NCBI GenBank assembly: GCA_000231825.2
Contig: JH720331.1
Coordinates: forward strand, 341,441-405,440
DNA length: 64,000 nt
DNA from: Tetrahymena elliotti 4EA
Lineage: Eukaryota > Ciliophora > Oligohymenophorea > Hymenostomatida > Tetrahymenidae
Reading direction: 5' to 3'
Positions 1-13,056 of this stretch are shown here, in pieces. Made by a program: the position numbers and the translations under genes. Positions within the stretch are counted from its first letter, which is position 1. Each line of letters opens with the position of its first letter. The notes beneath the pieces were generated by a model. That model saw only the letters and a program-made list of their open reading frames with translations, did no database searches and was not told the origin of the DNA.

Positions 1-155
1 AAACACAAGTAGTTGAGGTAATTAATTCATAATTATTAACTTTAAAGGTTATTTTTGATTTCTCATAAAAATTAAAAACAACTTTTTGGAATGTTCTTAA
101 TTTAAATTTCATTCTATATTTTTGGCAAATATTCCTTAAAGGATACTATCTTTCA

Positions 156-2037
156 TCATTTTCTTTGATCTTCAGTTTCTTATTACATTTTTTTCACTTT
201 CTTTTCTTTTCTCTTTACTTCTTCTGAATAATTTTCTATGAAATCATCCCAGTTACGAGTCCTCTTTTATTGATGCTTAATAACTCCCACTAAAGACATA
301 GCTCTAGAACGTGATATTCTGAGAATTTAACTAAGCAAATTAGCTAATTCTTAATCACTAGTTTCAAGAGTCTCATTTAGAATAGATGCTATTACTTTAG
401 GTTCTACTTATATAAATTTTTAATTATTTTCTTCTTCCCATTCCATGTGATAATATTTTCTCTTATCTTTCTTAAATTAATCTTCTATCAATTCTTTATT
501 ATATTAAGGAAGGAAAGGAGGAATAACCATAGTCAATTCACCTTTTAAATGAGATTACTTTATCTTCTCTGGATCATTTAGTAATTCATATAACTCTCTA
601 ACCTCTCCACGATAATATTTTTCATATAATTTTGTCATTTCAAAAGATAAAAATATTTATTGTTTCTCTCCAAATATCTATTTGATAAAATTAATTAATC
701 TCAAACCATTTTTAAAACTTAAATTCATTACTTTTTCTATGGAAAGTAGTGTTTTTGACAATCTAGTCACATTTTCAAAACAAACACTTGAAAGCTCACT
801 TTGTTTCATTTTATTCAACTTTTCTTCTCTTTCTGATTAAACTTTAGGAAGATAACCTTCAAAATGGAATCTATCAGCGGGGTATCCACTTTTAGATAGA
901 GCTGTTATTGCACTATTAGGACCAGGTAGTGCTTCAACATGGATATGATTTTCAATACATTTATTTACAATCTATTTTAATAAATTACAATTAAAGAGTC
1001 TGAAATATTTTCATAAATAAAAAGTAAGTTGAATCTATCTATTTAATATCAAAATTTCTAGTCAAAGTAGAATAAGTAAAATATTAAAAAGTTACTCTAT
1101 AACCAGGATCAGAAATAGTTGGAGTACCAGCATCAGATACTAGGGTTATATTTAATCCATATCTCATTATTTTAAGCAGCTTAGCTATTCTATTTTCCTC
1201 ATTATATTTATGGTATGAAATTAATATACCTCTACCTTTATACTTTTTAGATTGCATGATCTTAGCTTTTAGAAATCTTATAAACTCATCTTCTAGACCA
1301 TAAGTTGAATTATCTCCTTATTTGCTAAACGGATCATCATTTTCATAGCTTTCATCAAATATATTTAATGTGTCTTCTTATTTTAAAACTTGCTTAGCTT
1401 TTTATCTGAGTTCAAGTATTTTCAATTTTATACGCTCTTCTCTTGTTAATCTTTAATTTACATCTAAATTATCAATCTAATCACTTTCAAGTAAATAAGT
1501 ATCATCAAATTCATCTTCTTTTTAATTATTACTATTTGCTGTTGATTCTTTTAGCTCCCCTAGATCTTCTACACCAAAGCTTTCATGAAGAGATTCTTTG
1601 ATTTTTTTTTACTTTATTAATTTAAATAACATACCAGTAACACGAGTATCTTCACATGCTATTACATCTGCATTTAATAAGGCTTAATACTATCTGATAG
1701 ATATATCTCCTAAATTACCTATTGGAGTTGGGCATATTGTTAACGTTCCAAAAGGTTTTTCTTTAAACATTCCTTGTATTTTTGATGATGCTGAATCTTA
1801 ACCATCTTCTCCACCAATGTCAATATAATCATCTGTATTAAATTTTTGCTAGCTAAAAGTAAAAATACTTTTTCTATTCAACTATAAAAAGCTTTATCTA
1901 AAGTATGAGCCATTTAACCTTTTAAAAAAATAAATTGGATTTTTTAATTCTTAGATTTTAGCTAAATTTTGAAGTTTTGTTGATTGGCTTCTAACTTCTA
2001 TTTTCTAGAAACTGCTAAATAGAATTTTTCTAAACAT
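156..2037 (-). CDS. rsmI: RsmI-type 16S/12S rRNA (cytidine-2'-O)-methyltransferase, probably mitochondrial
   Basis: Predicted 585-residue tetrapyrrole-methylase-fold enzyme. RsmI 2'-O-methylates a decoding-centre cytidine of small-subunit rRNA with S-adenosylmethionine. Two exons (2037-1096 and 971-156) sum to 586 codons in phase. Hallmarks seen: TPIGNLGDISIR (about residue 105), ACEDTR, SYHKYNE, VSDAGTPTISDPGYR (exon 1 end), continuing across the intron as IVNKCIE, then LPGPNSAITALSKSGYP and FHFEGYLPK. The segment FEMTKLYEKYYRGEVREL is the family C-terminal signature. Start is ATG at 2037. The first 90 or so residues precede the catalytic domain and are Arg/Lys/Ser-rich, which suggests a mitochondrial presequence (inference). 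An acidic, Gln-rich insertion of roughly 100 residues lies between the ACEDTR and SYHKYNE motifs and is absent from compact bacterial RsmI. A C-terminal extension rich in Lys/Glu follows. A fragment of this gene recurs at 19043-19152. Confidence 0.9.
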
Positions 2038-3643
2038 AAATTATTAGCTTCTCCTACTTTTGACTATAAAAATTAAACTAAAAAAGAAATCTTTTACATT
2101 CTAAATTAAATTAAAGTTATCTATCTTCATTTAATTTAATTAGCCTCTAAACAACTCTAAATATTATTAATTTTTGCACTTTACTCTAAATATCATAAAA
2201 TCATGCCCATATTATTATCAAAATTATAATTAGCTTAAAATGAAATCTACTTTTATGTTTAGTGATTATCTATATTTTATTTATTCCAAAGTGTTGTTAA
2301 ACTCAAAGATTACAAATTATGGAATTTCATATATATTTAATGTGAATGATCAAAAAGATAATAATTGATAAAAATTTATCAAACATCAAGGCACAACAAA
2401 ACCAAATAAATTTATGAGCATTAAAAAATTTTAGTGATTTAATCAAACAATAGTATTTTTTCTTTTAAAATAATTTTTGAAATAGATTTTTATCAAAATT
2501 AAATTATTACTTTTAAAAATTAATAATCTTTCTTGCAGACTCTATTAAATTTAAAATAAAGAAAATTTTGATTGATCTCTTCTATTGTTTCACAAACTTT
2601 TGCTTCAATGTCTTTAAATTTCTATGTATTTATTTTGATTGTTATAGTTATTATTGCTCATATTGTTTTGTTTTTCATACTTTTGCCAAATTTTTGAAAT
2701 TGTTATTTTATTTAGAATATTGAATAATTTAGAAATAAATGAGTAAGGGACTATTGTAATACTTAATTAAGATCATAATACCCTACTTTTCAGTCTATAA
2801 ACTAGGTTTTCCATTTACTTATTTATTATTTATTTTAAATTTCTCAAAATTTCAACCTACTAAATATTGAAATTTTGTTAATTCAATAAAATAAAAACTA
2901 GGAACTCAAACTATATAAAAATTTCTATATTTAGTAATTAAAGGATGGGCTTTCATTTAAAAAAATAATTAAACATGACCTGCTCCTTTTGTAAAAAGTT
3001 ATAAAAATTTTATTTTCCATTTGAATTCTAATATTTGTTGTCTATTTTTTTTATTATTTTTTTTTCTTCTAAAAAATAGGTAAATATGAAGATCTAGTTA
3101 AATTTTAATATTTGAGGGTATATTTCTTAAATATAATTTGAATAAATTGTTTACTCATGATCTAATTTTAATAATTCCAAAAATTATGAATATTACTACT
3201 GGCTAAAAAATGGATTTATGTAATAATAATAATGATGAAATAGAATAACTATCATTTTTAATTTAAAGTTCAATATAACTTGGTAATTTTTTATTTTTTG
3301 AAAAATTTAATTTGATGATTTATTGGCTAAAATAATTCATAGTAATGATAGATTTTTTGATCTTCTCTCAACTGCTTAAAATTTATGATGTATTTAGAAA
3401 TTGGTTCAAAATTTTCAAGCTAGAATTTCAGTTCATATAAGAAGAAATTTTCTATTTGAAAATAGAATAATATGAGGCTAATTTACTAATATTTTAGTTG
3501 CAATCACTAAATATTATTTTTAATGTCTATTGACAGTGATCATTTAAAACAGAATTACACATAAATCATAAAAGAAAAAAAAGTTAACTATAATAAAAAT
3601 AAAAATAAATCTTTGATTTTTATAATTTTTACATTAATTCAAT
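2038..3643. other. Intergenic, AT-rich
   Basis: About 1.6 kb between the divergently transcribed RsmI and C2-domain genes, so both promoters should lie here. No recognisable gene. A minus-strand frame around 2480-2660 stays open for roughly 60 codons under the ciliate code, with a mixed composition (KDIEAKVCETIEEINQ), but it has no in-frame ATG. It may be an exon relic or chance. Confidence 0.6.
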
Positions 3644-6619
3644 ATGAATAGCTAAAAGTAAGAGTAAATAAAATAGCAATAACTTTCTTAGCAGTAGATA
3701 ATTTAAAGCAATAATCCTCTTAAAACAGCAAGTTCTGTAATTAGTGCTTAAGCTGTTGTTAATAATCCTTCCCAAACCCCTTAGATGTATTTACCTTACC
3801 CCTAATAACAGCAATAGACCCTATCTAATTCTTAGAAAAAAAATTAACCAAATAGCAATAATAACATTAATAAATCATTTGCAAGCTTTTTATCTGGTGT
3901 GAATGATATTTAATAACAATAAAGTAGCCTTTAAGCTAATTTTTTACAGCATCAACAATAATCATAGATTTTACAGCAATCCTAACCATAGTAATAGGCA
4001 AAGGGACTTCAAATATAATCTTTTATTATTAAAGTTATAGAAGGAAAGCTGAAACTAGCAAATTCAGCTGATTTAAAGCCTTTTGTTTAAGTACAATTTG
4101 GTAAGAGGATTTGGAGAACTTAAATAAATAAGGGTTCATATCCTAAATGGAATGAAGAAAAGAAATTTGACATTTTAGGTAATAAAGGATTTGATCTTAC
4201 AAATCCAAGTGGAGTTTGTAATTCATCTGTAACCACATAATCCTCTTGTAGCTCCATTTCTCCTTAAACTTCTTAAAGCTAGTAAATATAGTAGATCTTC
4301 TAGTAGCAGTAATTAATAAATGGTCAATATTAAGCAAATGCCATAGGATAAGTTGATATCAATATAGAAATTGTAGTTTTGCATAAGTCTGAGAATGAAG
4401 AAATAGAAGTAAGAGAGTTTAATTGCTTTTTAATATTTTAATCATTTATTTTTAATCATTTTATGTAAGACTTGATTAGATAGAAAATTAAAAACAAATA
4501 TAATGTAATTATTAATTATGTAAAATTAAAGAAATGTTTTACTGTTTAACTTTTGAGGTACTGTTTTATACTTCAAAAATAAAGAAGGATTATAAATATC
4601 ATTTAAATAATATACAGAAATTAACTAATTCATTAAAAATAATTTTAATAAAGTTAGGAAGAACTACTGTAAATGTTGAAGAATAATAACAATAAACTCC
4701 TAAGTGGTTTATAATTGAGAATAATGGTTCTATATTTGGGTCAGTGTAAATATAATTTTAGTTTGAGTATTCTAATTACTAGCTGCAAATTAACAAAACA
4801 TCACATCAATCATATGTCAATTAGAAGATTAACTAAAAATAATAACTATAGTAGCAGGCCAGTTTTCCTTAATAAAATTACAAGAACGTTGAAGGTAAAA
4901 TATTCAAGAGTTAATATTTACCACAATTTTTTTATTTGAAATTCAATAACATTTTTCTTTAAAAAATAAAAAATTAATTAATGTAACTTAAAGAAATATT
5001 TATTTGATTAAAATAGATATACAAAATTCCAAGCAGCAATAAGCTCATATCATAAATACTGCTTTAAATTCTGTAAATCACACTCCTAATTTAAATAATT
5101 CTAAACGTAACCCAAGTTCTCATTCAGAAAATTCAAGCTTTTAGGGTAAATTATTTTACTTTCAAAAAATAAATAAAATAAAAGGGGAAATTTATCATTT
5201 TATTTTGATTTTGTTATCATAAAAATAAAATATTCATAAAAATACTAAAAAAATGTAATGATTTATCAAAATGTACTGAATTTAAATTTAATAATCAGAA
5301 TATAAAAAGATTATCAAAACATATTTCAAAATAGATGTTATTTGAAAGTTAAAATTAAAAGCAAAAATGGTTGGTTACTTGAGATAAATCAAAATTAAAA
5401 ATTATTGATACAAATTTTATAAATTTCATTGTAAATAAATTAAAAATATTTTACTTTTAAATATAATTAATACAGCTTTTCTTAAAAAAATACTGAAATT
5501 ATCCAAACAATTTAGATATTTATAAAAATTTAATCAAAATATTTTTTAAGGATAAAAAAATAAAATTTAACTTTTAATCTCATTTTAAATAAATCATATT
5601 TAAATTTCTATAAATTTTAAATAATATTTTAAGATTATATTTTAAAAACAGACTTTTAAATAATTCCTCAAGCAACTAACAGAATAAACTCAGTTAACTA
5701 GAATGGTTAAGATAGTATTCAAGAGTAAATTTCTAAAGGTAATTTAGGATTTTAATCCAGTAGCTAATTGATAAATAATAATAACTTAAACTATTAATAC
5801 AAATAATATGATATGGCTGATTTAATCAATTAATTGCAATAAGAACATGAATTTTTGCTTAAAAGGGATAGAATTTTACAAGAAAAATTTTAGCAAGTTT
5901 AATCTGACTCTTAATATATAAGTAAAGAATAGTGTAAAATGGAGTAATAGTAGTAAAGTAAATACTTTTTAAATGAAATTTTAAACTTTGTTAATTTAAA
6001 TAAATAATGATATAAATAAAAATTTCTAATTTAGTTTTTAATAAAAGATATAAAATTGTAAGAATCATAATTAAGGTCAAGATAAAGTGGATTAGAATCA
6101 TAAAAAGATGATTTTGAAACATAGATAATTAGACTTGAAGAGAGCAAAAAAATTTTATAGTCATATATTTAGGAATATCAGAACTTAGCTGCTGAAGAGT
6201 AGGAGCTATAAAGAAGTACCAGCAAAATTAGATCAGATATAAAAATAATGAATGAAGAAGAACCAGAAATTATTGATACTTTGAATACTCTTTCTAGAAA
6301 AAATAATTCTGAAATCTTACAGCTTAAAATTTTTAAATTAAAAATGATAAACCATTTAAAAGAAATTAACTCTATATTCTATAACCAGAAAGCTAATTCT
6401 GTAAAAAAACCATTAAAGCCTAATCATTAAAGAGCAAAAAGCTTTTCTAATCATTATAATGTCATCGGAGTTGATACAATCACTGATTACTCAGTAGCAT
6501 TGAAAAATTTGCAAAGTAAGATCTCTGGCTTAAAAGACATAATAAATACCAAAAATTTTGAGATCGAATAACTCAGAGATTAAATTTGCTAAATACAATC
6601 AAATTATGATGGCTAATGA
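3644..6619 (+). CDS. C2-domain protein with Q-rich linkers and C-terminal coiled coil
   Basis: Predicted 685 residues from five exons (3644-4408, 4654-4894, 5017-5145, 5652-5989, 6035-6619) that sum in phase; the fourth intron boundary is the least certain. Start ATG 3644, stop TGA 6617-6619. The N-terminal 125 residues are Gln/Asn-rich. A C2 beta-sandwich follows: IKVIEGKLKLANSADLKPF, then VQVQFGKRIWRTQ and YPKWNEEKKFDI, then after a Q-rich insertion VDINIEIVVLHKSENEEIE, ELGRTTVNV and KWFIIENNG. The Asp/Glu set for calcium binding is incomplete, so this C2 may be a Ca-independent lipid or protein binder (inference). The C-terminal 300 residues are charged coiled coil (LINQLQQEHEFLLKRDRILQ; ESQKDDFETQIIRLEESKK). 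Likely a membrane-peripheral or cytoskeletal scaffold; specific role unknown. Confidence 0.82.
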
Positions 6620-6844
6620 TTTTTAACTAAATCTTTTACCACCCATCCACTACCTCCATTTTAACTTTTGAAAATCACTATTTTTATATTTAATTGAATC
6701 TAAAAGAAATTAATTAATCTGAAACTTCTATGCTTTTATAAAATAATTAGACTCAAACATTTTGAGAAAAGTTTTAATAAATTATGCAAAAGTCTTTTTT
6801 TCTCAATGATAAGCCATTAGAAATTACTGTAAAAAGATTGCTAT

Positions 6845-7410
6845 AAGCATGAATAAGATAAAATTTGGATTGAAATTTGTATGAAATTATAACAATATAA
6901 ATAATTACTTTCTTTGAGAAAAGAATAAAGTAAAATCAAACTTTATGAATAAAACTAATAAATGGAAAATAAAATATTTTAAAACCAAATTATATATTTA
7001 TATATTTATTTAACCTATTTATAAATTTATTATTCAAAAGATTCAATTTTTTTTCTTATTTTGCTGAAAAATTTATTCTTTAAATTTCTTACATCATTTA
7101 AAATTTATGGAATCCTAGTTAAGATTATACCTTTAATAAATTTATCATCAAGGAAAAAGATAGTAATAAGCATGAATAAGATAAAAATTTGGATTGAAAT
7201 TTGTATGCAATTAAAAAATAAAATATTTTAAAATCAAATATCATCTATTTTTATTTATTTTATCATCTATTTGTAAATTTATTATTCAAAACTTTCAATT
7301 TTCTTACTTTTTTTGGTTAATAATTCATTTTTTAAAAATTTCTTTACACAATTTAACATTTTTGGAATCCTAAGTTAAGATTAAAGCTTTAACAAATTTA
7401 TCATCAGGGA
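6845..7410. repeat. Diverged tandem duplication (two copies)
   Basis: Copy 1 (about 6845-7155) and copy 2 (about 7168-7410) share AAGCATGAATAAGATAAA, TTTGGATTGAAATTTGTATG, TTTATTATTCAAAA, TGGAATCCTA and AATTTATCATCA in the same order. Copy 1 carries about 70 extra bases after the first 50. No reading frame is shared, so this is a noncoding tandem duplication. The rest of 6620-7781 shows no gene. Confidence 0.8.
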
Positions 7411-7781
7411 ATCTAATCACTTATCAGAAATCAACTCATCATAAATTTATCTTTCCAATTTTGTTTGACAAAATCTTGTTGAAGTGAGCTAAAATTTGCA
7501 CCAAATATAGTTAAAACTGTTCTAAAAAATAAATAATAACTTAATAGTTAAAGAAAAGAAACATTTTAGAGCAGTTTTACTAAAAAAAATTGAATATTCC
7601 ATATTTAAAATATTATTAAATCCTTAAGAAAATAGGAAATTTAATTATCAATTAATTGTGTAAACCTTTTCCTCTTAATTATGTTTTCTCATTTTTAATC
7701 AAAGATAAGGAGAAAATATAAATAAAAGTTAATAAAAAAAATTAATCTAAGACTAAAAGTTAACTCTGAAAAAGAATCTCT

Positions 7782-8144
7782 ATGCGAAAGTATTTGTTAT
7801 TAATATTTACACTGTTGGTTGTAGGTATATTTGCTATTCAAGTAGTAGATCAAAAAAACTTACTTATTTATGGTCCCCAGCAAGATATTGGCTGCATTAG
7901 AATTTAGTAATACTAAAAACTAGGAATATACGTTAAGAATATTTGCTAGAGCAAAAAATAATTTAAGATATCTTTTTAAGATTTATAGACATCATAATTA
8001 TACAATTATGATTCTGGATGTATGGGGCCTTAAGAATCAACATATTTTACTCCTTAAGTTGATAGCTAATCTATTTGTTAAAGTTAAGATTGCACAATAT
8101 TAAATACTTCATAGCTTGATTGTGATTATTAAAAAAATAATTGA
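7782..8144 (+). CDS. Small secreted cysteine-rich protein
   Basis: Single-exon frame of 120 residues from ATG 7782 to TGA 8142-8144, using TAA/TAG as Gln throughout. The first 19 or so residues (MRKYLLLIFTLLVVGIFA) form a good signal peptide. The mature part carries six cysteines (IGCIRI, KNICQS, DSGCMG, QSICQS, QDCTI, LDCDY), an even number consistent with three disulfides. No family recognised. Its size and signal peptide suggest a secreted, phagosomal or surface protein. It stands alone, more than 1 kb from each neighbour. The lack of introns and of a known homologue keep confidence moderate. Confidence 0.6.
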
Positions 8145-9275
8145 TAATAATCAGAAACTCAGCACTTAATTTGATTAAGAAAAAAAAATATTTATAATAA
8201 TAAAATCATGTAAACTTAACAAAAAAATTGCTATAATAAATATATAAAATAATTAAGTATCTAAAATCCTAAATATATCTCTTTTAAAAACAAACAAACA
8301 GTCGTAATAAACCTAATTAAATATTTCAATCTCATAATAAAAGTAATCAAAATTTTGTAAAATGCATATATTCATATTTAAAATTAATATTTAATCTAAA
8401 AATATTCCCATTTACTAATTTTATTCAGTATTATTTTATTTCTTTCCAGCTTATAAAATCAAAAAAAAAAGAAACCATTAAAATTTTTTCTTAACTATGA
8501 AGAAAAAACAAAAAGATATTTTTTAAAAAATATCTTTATTTTTAAACATATTTATTTAAGAAATACAAATTACACTTAATATTGTAATCTGTAATCGAAT
8601 AATAAGTTGATCAGTAATTTTGTGAAGAATTATAAAGAGCTAAATATGATATCAAAAAAAGATGAATACTCACTTTGAAGTAATTAAAAATTATGTAAAA
8701 TTTTTTTGTTTCTTATTTGATTTTTTATGAGCCCATTTATTCCAAAAACATTAATTTTTAAATATTTTAATTAAATTTTCATTAAACATATTGAAAAATA
8801 ATAATAGAATATTGGTTTATTCGTGATTTAGCTATTAATCAAATATTCCTCACTCATATGGTTTTGATATTATTTGTTGAATTATTTAAGTTCAAATCAC
8901 TTTAAAGTATTTGATTCTAGAATTTAAAAAGTAGAGTTGCTTGCTTATGTTTTTAGTATTAGCTATGAAAGTTTTTAGAGAACAATGAAATAATTCTCAA
9001 AATAAAAAAATAACCTTTTAATTGACTTTATTTGATAAGCAATTTATTTTTTTTAAAAAAAATCATTTTTACTCAACTTTGATTAAATTAATAATATTTT
9101 ATAATGAATCGTAAACAAACCAAATTATCATTTTATTGTTAATAGTAATAATAAATGTTAAAATTTAACATAGAAAAACTGTATTTTTTGATACTTACTT
9201 AATCTTATATATTTATTAAAGATGTTATAATTATTTATATTTATATATATCTATTTTTTGATAAAATATATTAAA
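8145..9275. other. Intergenic, AT-rich
   Basis: About 1.1 kb between the 3' ends of the small secreted gene and the first DNase II gene (convergent). Homopolymer-rich; no gene, RNA or repeat noticed. Confidence 0.6.
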
Positions 9276-10675
9276 TCAATTGCTTAAAAAGTTTTTGACT
9301 TTTACTGGGCAAGTAGTTTAGGAGCTCATAATCTATTTGAAATTTTTGTGTACATAATAGTTTTCGAAGCAAACAGTACCTCCGCCTCTCTTCCATTATG
9401 ATTTAGCTCTGTTGATATCACCTAAGCAAACATAAGGCTTATCATCATCCAAAGAAATACCATACTTTGAGTGATCTTATGTTTCTTTAAAGGTTACACT
9501 ACCTGGAAATGAAACCATCATATTATTTGTGACAATAAATTCTTGGTCGCAGTCTGATCCCTCATCAAATCTCCAGCTTTCAACTACCAAGCCTACCTTT
9601 AATAAAGCTGCAGGTAAGTTATCATAAAAAGGAACTAGCCATTTACCAGATTTGGAAAATTTAGTCATGGGAACACCTCCAAGAGTCTCAAAGCTTACTG
9701 CACTAAATGTAGTAAAATCTCTTGTATTTAATAGCATTCTTTTCATGAAAGGGAAATCAGAAAAGCTTGTAGGGATATTACCATTATATACATATGGCCA
9801 ATCAACATTATAGGCAGCAGCAATTTAATCAATTGCATAACTCTGAGTAGAAATGCAGAAAAAGTGTTAACCAAAAATGGTTTAATTAGATTTAATCTAA
9901 AGCTGTATTTTACCATTTTCGATAAGAGGGAATTTAGGTGTGCTGTGAACAACAAGGAATCCATAGTCTCTATGAAAGTAATAAAATAGGTTAATAATAA
10001 AAATAAACTAATAGAGATAAACTCCCACCCTTAAATTAACAAATATTTAAGAGCTTAAAAATGAAGGATTTAACTGATTTTTTAAATATTATAATTTGTG
10101 TGTCGAATACTTTTCAAATTAGCAACAAAATTTAATTTTCATTTGAATTTATTCTACTCATTATAATTTTTAAAATGAAGAAAAATAGTATCCATTAATT
10201 AATATTTGAATGTTAAAATTAAATTCAACTCTTTAATTTATTAACTTTTTGGCTGACTTTTTTTGGATACATAAGTGAATAAATAGATAGATAGATATCA
10301 AAACAAGATTAAAATGCTAAATTACTTTCCGGTTCCAATAAATCCTTTGGCATGGGCATATGTAGTAGAAACATCAAAAGTTGGTGGTTCATCATTCCAA
10401 AATAAGGTAGCATATTCGTTTGAATTAATATCTTATACTTATCTCAATGTATTGAACAAGGGAGAGTATGATTAATCATCTAATTTTTTACTCTATATAA
10501 ACAATTTAGAGCAGTCATTTGAATCGCAGTAAGCATAATTGGTTCCATTAGGAAACTTAAGTGCTATAAACCAGTCAACAGGGTCATTATTCTAATTTAA
10601 ACACTGAGGATCAGCTATAGTTAAGGTCAAGCAAATGCTTAAGACCAAAAATGTGATTAGTTTCTTTTAACTCAT
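9276..10675 (-). CDS. DNase II family acid endonuclease (copy A)
   Basis: Predicted 347 residues in two exons (10675-10326 and 9969-9276), in phase. DNase II is a metal-independent acid endonuclease of lysosomes that digests engulfed DNA to 3'-phosphate ends. The N-terminus MSQKKLITFLVLSICLTL is a signal peptide, followed by DPQCLN and PVDWFIALKFP, the family N-terminal block. Later motifs: LFWNDEPP, YAHAKGF, LVVHSTPKFP (contains the first conserved catalytic His), WPYVYNG, FSKSGKW and DHSKYGIS (contains the second catalytic His), then YVCLGDINR and KRGGGTVCF at the C-terminus. Length matches human DNase II (about 360). All key histidines are present, so the copy looks functional. The intron sits at the same place as in copy B (after the AHAKG block). 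Probably digests bacterial DNA in food vacuoles. Confidence 0.93.
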
Positions 10676-11636
10676 TTAATATGACAAGTCTTTAAAAACC
10701 TAAAAAATATCTAATTGAATATTTCTTTTTACCTTATTAGATTTCCTAAATTGTAATTAAAACTCCTTTTATCTAACTATAATATCAATTTAAATAATCT
10801 CGTAATTATGATTAGTAAGATTATAATTTTGCTATCCACCACCACAAATCCAATTAAATGAAGTTTTTTTAATTATCAAAAGAAGAAGTATTTTTTAAAA
10901 AATTGTTATTGAAATTTTTTATAATTAAATATGTTATTGATTCATTTTCTTTTCTGAAAAAATAAAAAATCTTCAAAAAATACATTGCATTTAGTATTGA
11001 TTAAAAAAGAATAACCAATAACTCAAATTACAAATGAAATCTTATTAAAAAGTAAGTAATTTATACCATGTTATAAATTTTCTATATAAATTCTATTTGG
11101 ATATTTCTAATAAAAGAAATAAAACGCAAACAAAGCCAACATATCAATGATAGATTTTCATTTACATTCTGTAGTAGATTTCTCAAACATAGAAATACAA
11201 GTCCAGTAGATCTACAAATAATTATCTATGAAATAATGTAAAAATCATTTTTAGTAAATGTATTTTTTGTTTGTTGATTAATAGAAAAAAAATATTTTTC
11301 TAATAATTTATTTATTGGATTTATTTGTCTTGAACAAGTAGGAGAAAGGGTGGTTTGAGTGAATATCAAAAAATGTGTCTAGGTTAGAAAAGTAAAATAA
11401 ATTATAATCATAAAATTTAGATAAAATCGACAATTTTTAAAATTAATTTGAGCCCTAATTTTCCATGAATTGTAAGTTTAAAAAATCTTTATAAAAGATT
11501 AATCTGTGTGCATTAGAGCACTTACTTAGCAAATAATTTTATGAAAAGCCTACAATTAATAAATATAAAGTAAATAAATAAATAAATTTTAAGATTTTAA
11601 ATCATTTTATTTTTCAAATTTCCTTCATTAATATTT
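10676..11636. other. Intergenic between DNase II copies
   Basis: About 0.96 kb that should hold the copy A promoter and copy B 3' end. AT-rich with no gene recognised. Confidence 0.6.
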
Positions 11637-12957
11637 TCAGCTTGAACAGTCTTACTATTAAACCATTATCTTTTTAAAATGATTATAAACTTATTCATTC
11701 TAGAAACAAACTGTACCACCACCTCTTTTCCATTAAGAGCTTTATCTATTAATATCACCAAGACATACATAGGGCTTGTTTGAGTCAGAAGAAATGGCAT
11801 ATTTAGAGTGATCTTTTGTCCATTTATATTGAATACCATTCTATTAGAAATCAATATAGACATTGGAAAAAACAAAAAAGCTTCCTTTACTGCATTATGG
11901 ATCTTCTTAAGGAGAGCCCCAACTCTCTACAAAAAGATTAGTTTAAAGTTAAGCAGCAACTACCTTTTCATAAAAAGGTACAAGCCATTTACCAGATTTA
12001 GAAAATTTAATCATAGAAATTCCTTTTAAGGTCTTAAAATTAACTTTGTCTTCATCCTTTTCTACATCTCTAATATTTTTAAGCATACGACTGAAGTAAG
12101 GGAAATCAGAGTGGATTTTTGAAACATAACCATCATAAACAAAGGGATAATCAACATTATAGGCAGAAGCTATTTTATCGAGTTAAGGAACAGAAGAAGA
12201 AATACAGAAATAATGTTAGCCATAAATTTGTTAGTTAGATTTTATTCCAAGAATTATTTTTCCATTTTGTATTTCAGGGAATTTAGGAGTACTGTGCACA
12301 ATCAAGAAACCTTATTCACTTTTAAAAATACATTTTTAGATAAAGAAAATGAAAAATTTATCTCCATTCAAGTGAAAAGAAAATTAAATTCTATTTATAT
12401 CTTGTCGAAAGAAAGTTAAAAAAAATCAATCTCTTTCAATAATTAAATTTATTGATTAAAAATTATGCTGCTTGCTTTAGCTTTTTTGCTTTAATTCAAA
12501 ATTCAGCGAAAAATAATTATAAATTATATCTTAGTATTAAAAATTATCATGGATAATGGATTTATGATTTATGGAGAAGGCATAATTAAAAATTGTAAAT
12601 AGTTTGTTACCTTCCAATACCCATTACACCTTTTGCGTGAGCATAAGTAGAGGATGCATCTTTGGCGGGAGGTTAATCGTTCCAGAAGAGAGTAGAATAC
12701 TGTTCAGTTTAAACTTATTCGATCTGCTTTAATGTTTTTAAAAGGGGAGAGGAGTTTACATCGTCCAATTATGAATTCTAAATTTTCAAAGTTGAACAAT
12801 TTTCAGAATCACAGTAAGCATAATCAGCTCCAGATGGTAGCTTAAGAGCGATGAACCAATCAACCTTTTAGCCTTATTAGTTAAGACATTGAGGGTCAGC
12901 GCAAGCAATCAAAGTTAATATTTAAAGTGTTACAATTATTTACAATAATTATTTCAT
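11637..12957 (-). CDS. DNase II family acid endonuclease (copy B)
   Basis: Predicted 342 residues in two exons (12957-12611 and 12318-11637), in phase. Tandem paralogue of copy A in the same orientation. Signal peptide MKQLLQIIVTLQILTLIACA, then DPQCLNQ, KVDWFIALKLP, LFWNDQPP, YAHAKGVMG, FLIVHSTPKFP, YPFVYDG, FSKSGKWLVPF, KDHSKYAIS, YVCLGDINR and KRGGGTVCF. Both catalytic histidine motifs are intact. Against copy A the central linker (ESWGSPQEDPQCSKG versus ESWRFDEGSDCDQEF) is the most diverged part. The shared intron position and motif order show a local gene duplication; the substitutions spread along the protein show it is not recent. Confidence 0.93.
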
Positions 12958-13056
12958 TGGATTTGGGAGAATATATAAAAATAAAAAAATTTTTTAATTA
13001 ATTATATATATTAAAAAATGAGAAAAAAAATCTTAATTTATTTAATAAAAAATCAT

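Noticed and set aside
1..155. Possible chromosome end
   Set aside because: No GGGGTT/AACCCC telomere repeat at either window edge; simply the window boundary.
4715..4939. 74-residue frame MRIMVLYLGQ...
   Set aside because: Wrong frame of the C2 gene's second exon; the true frame continues the C2 domain (KWFIIENNG) and joins in phase.
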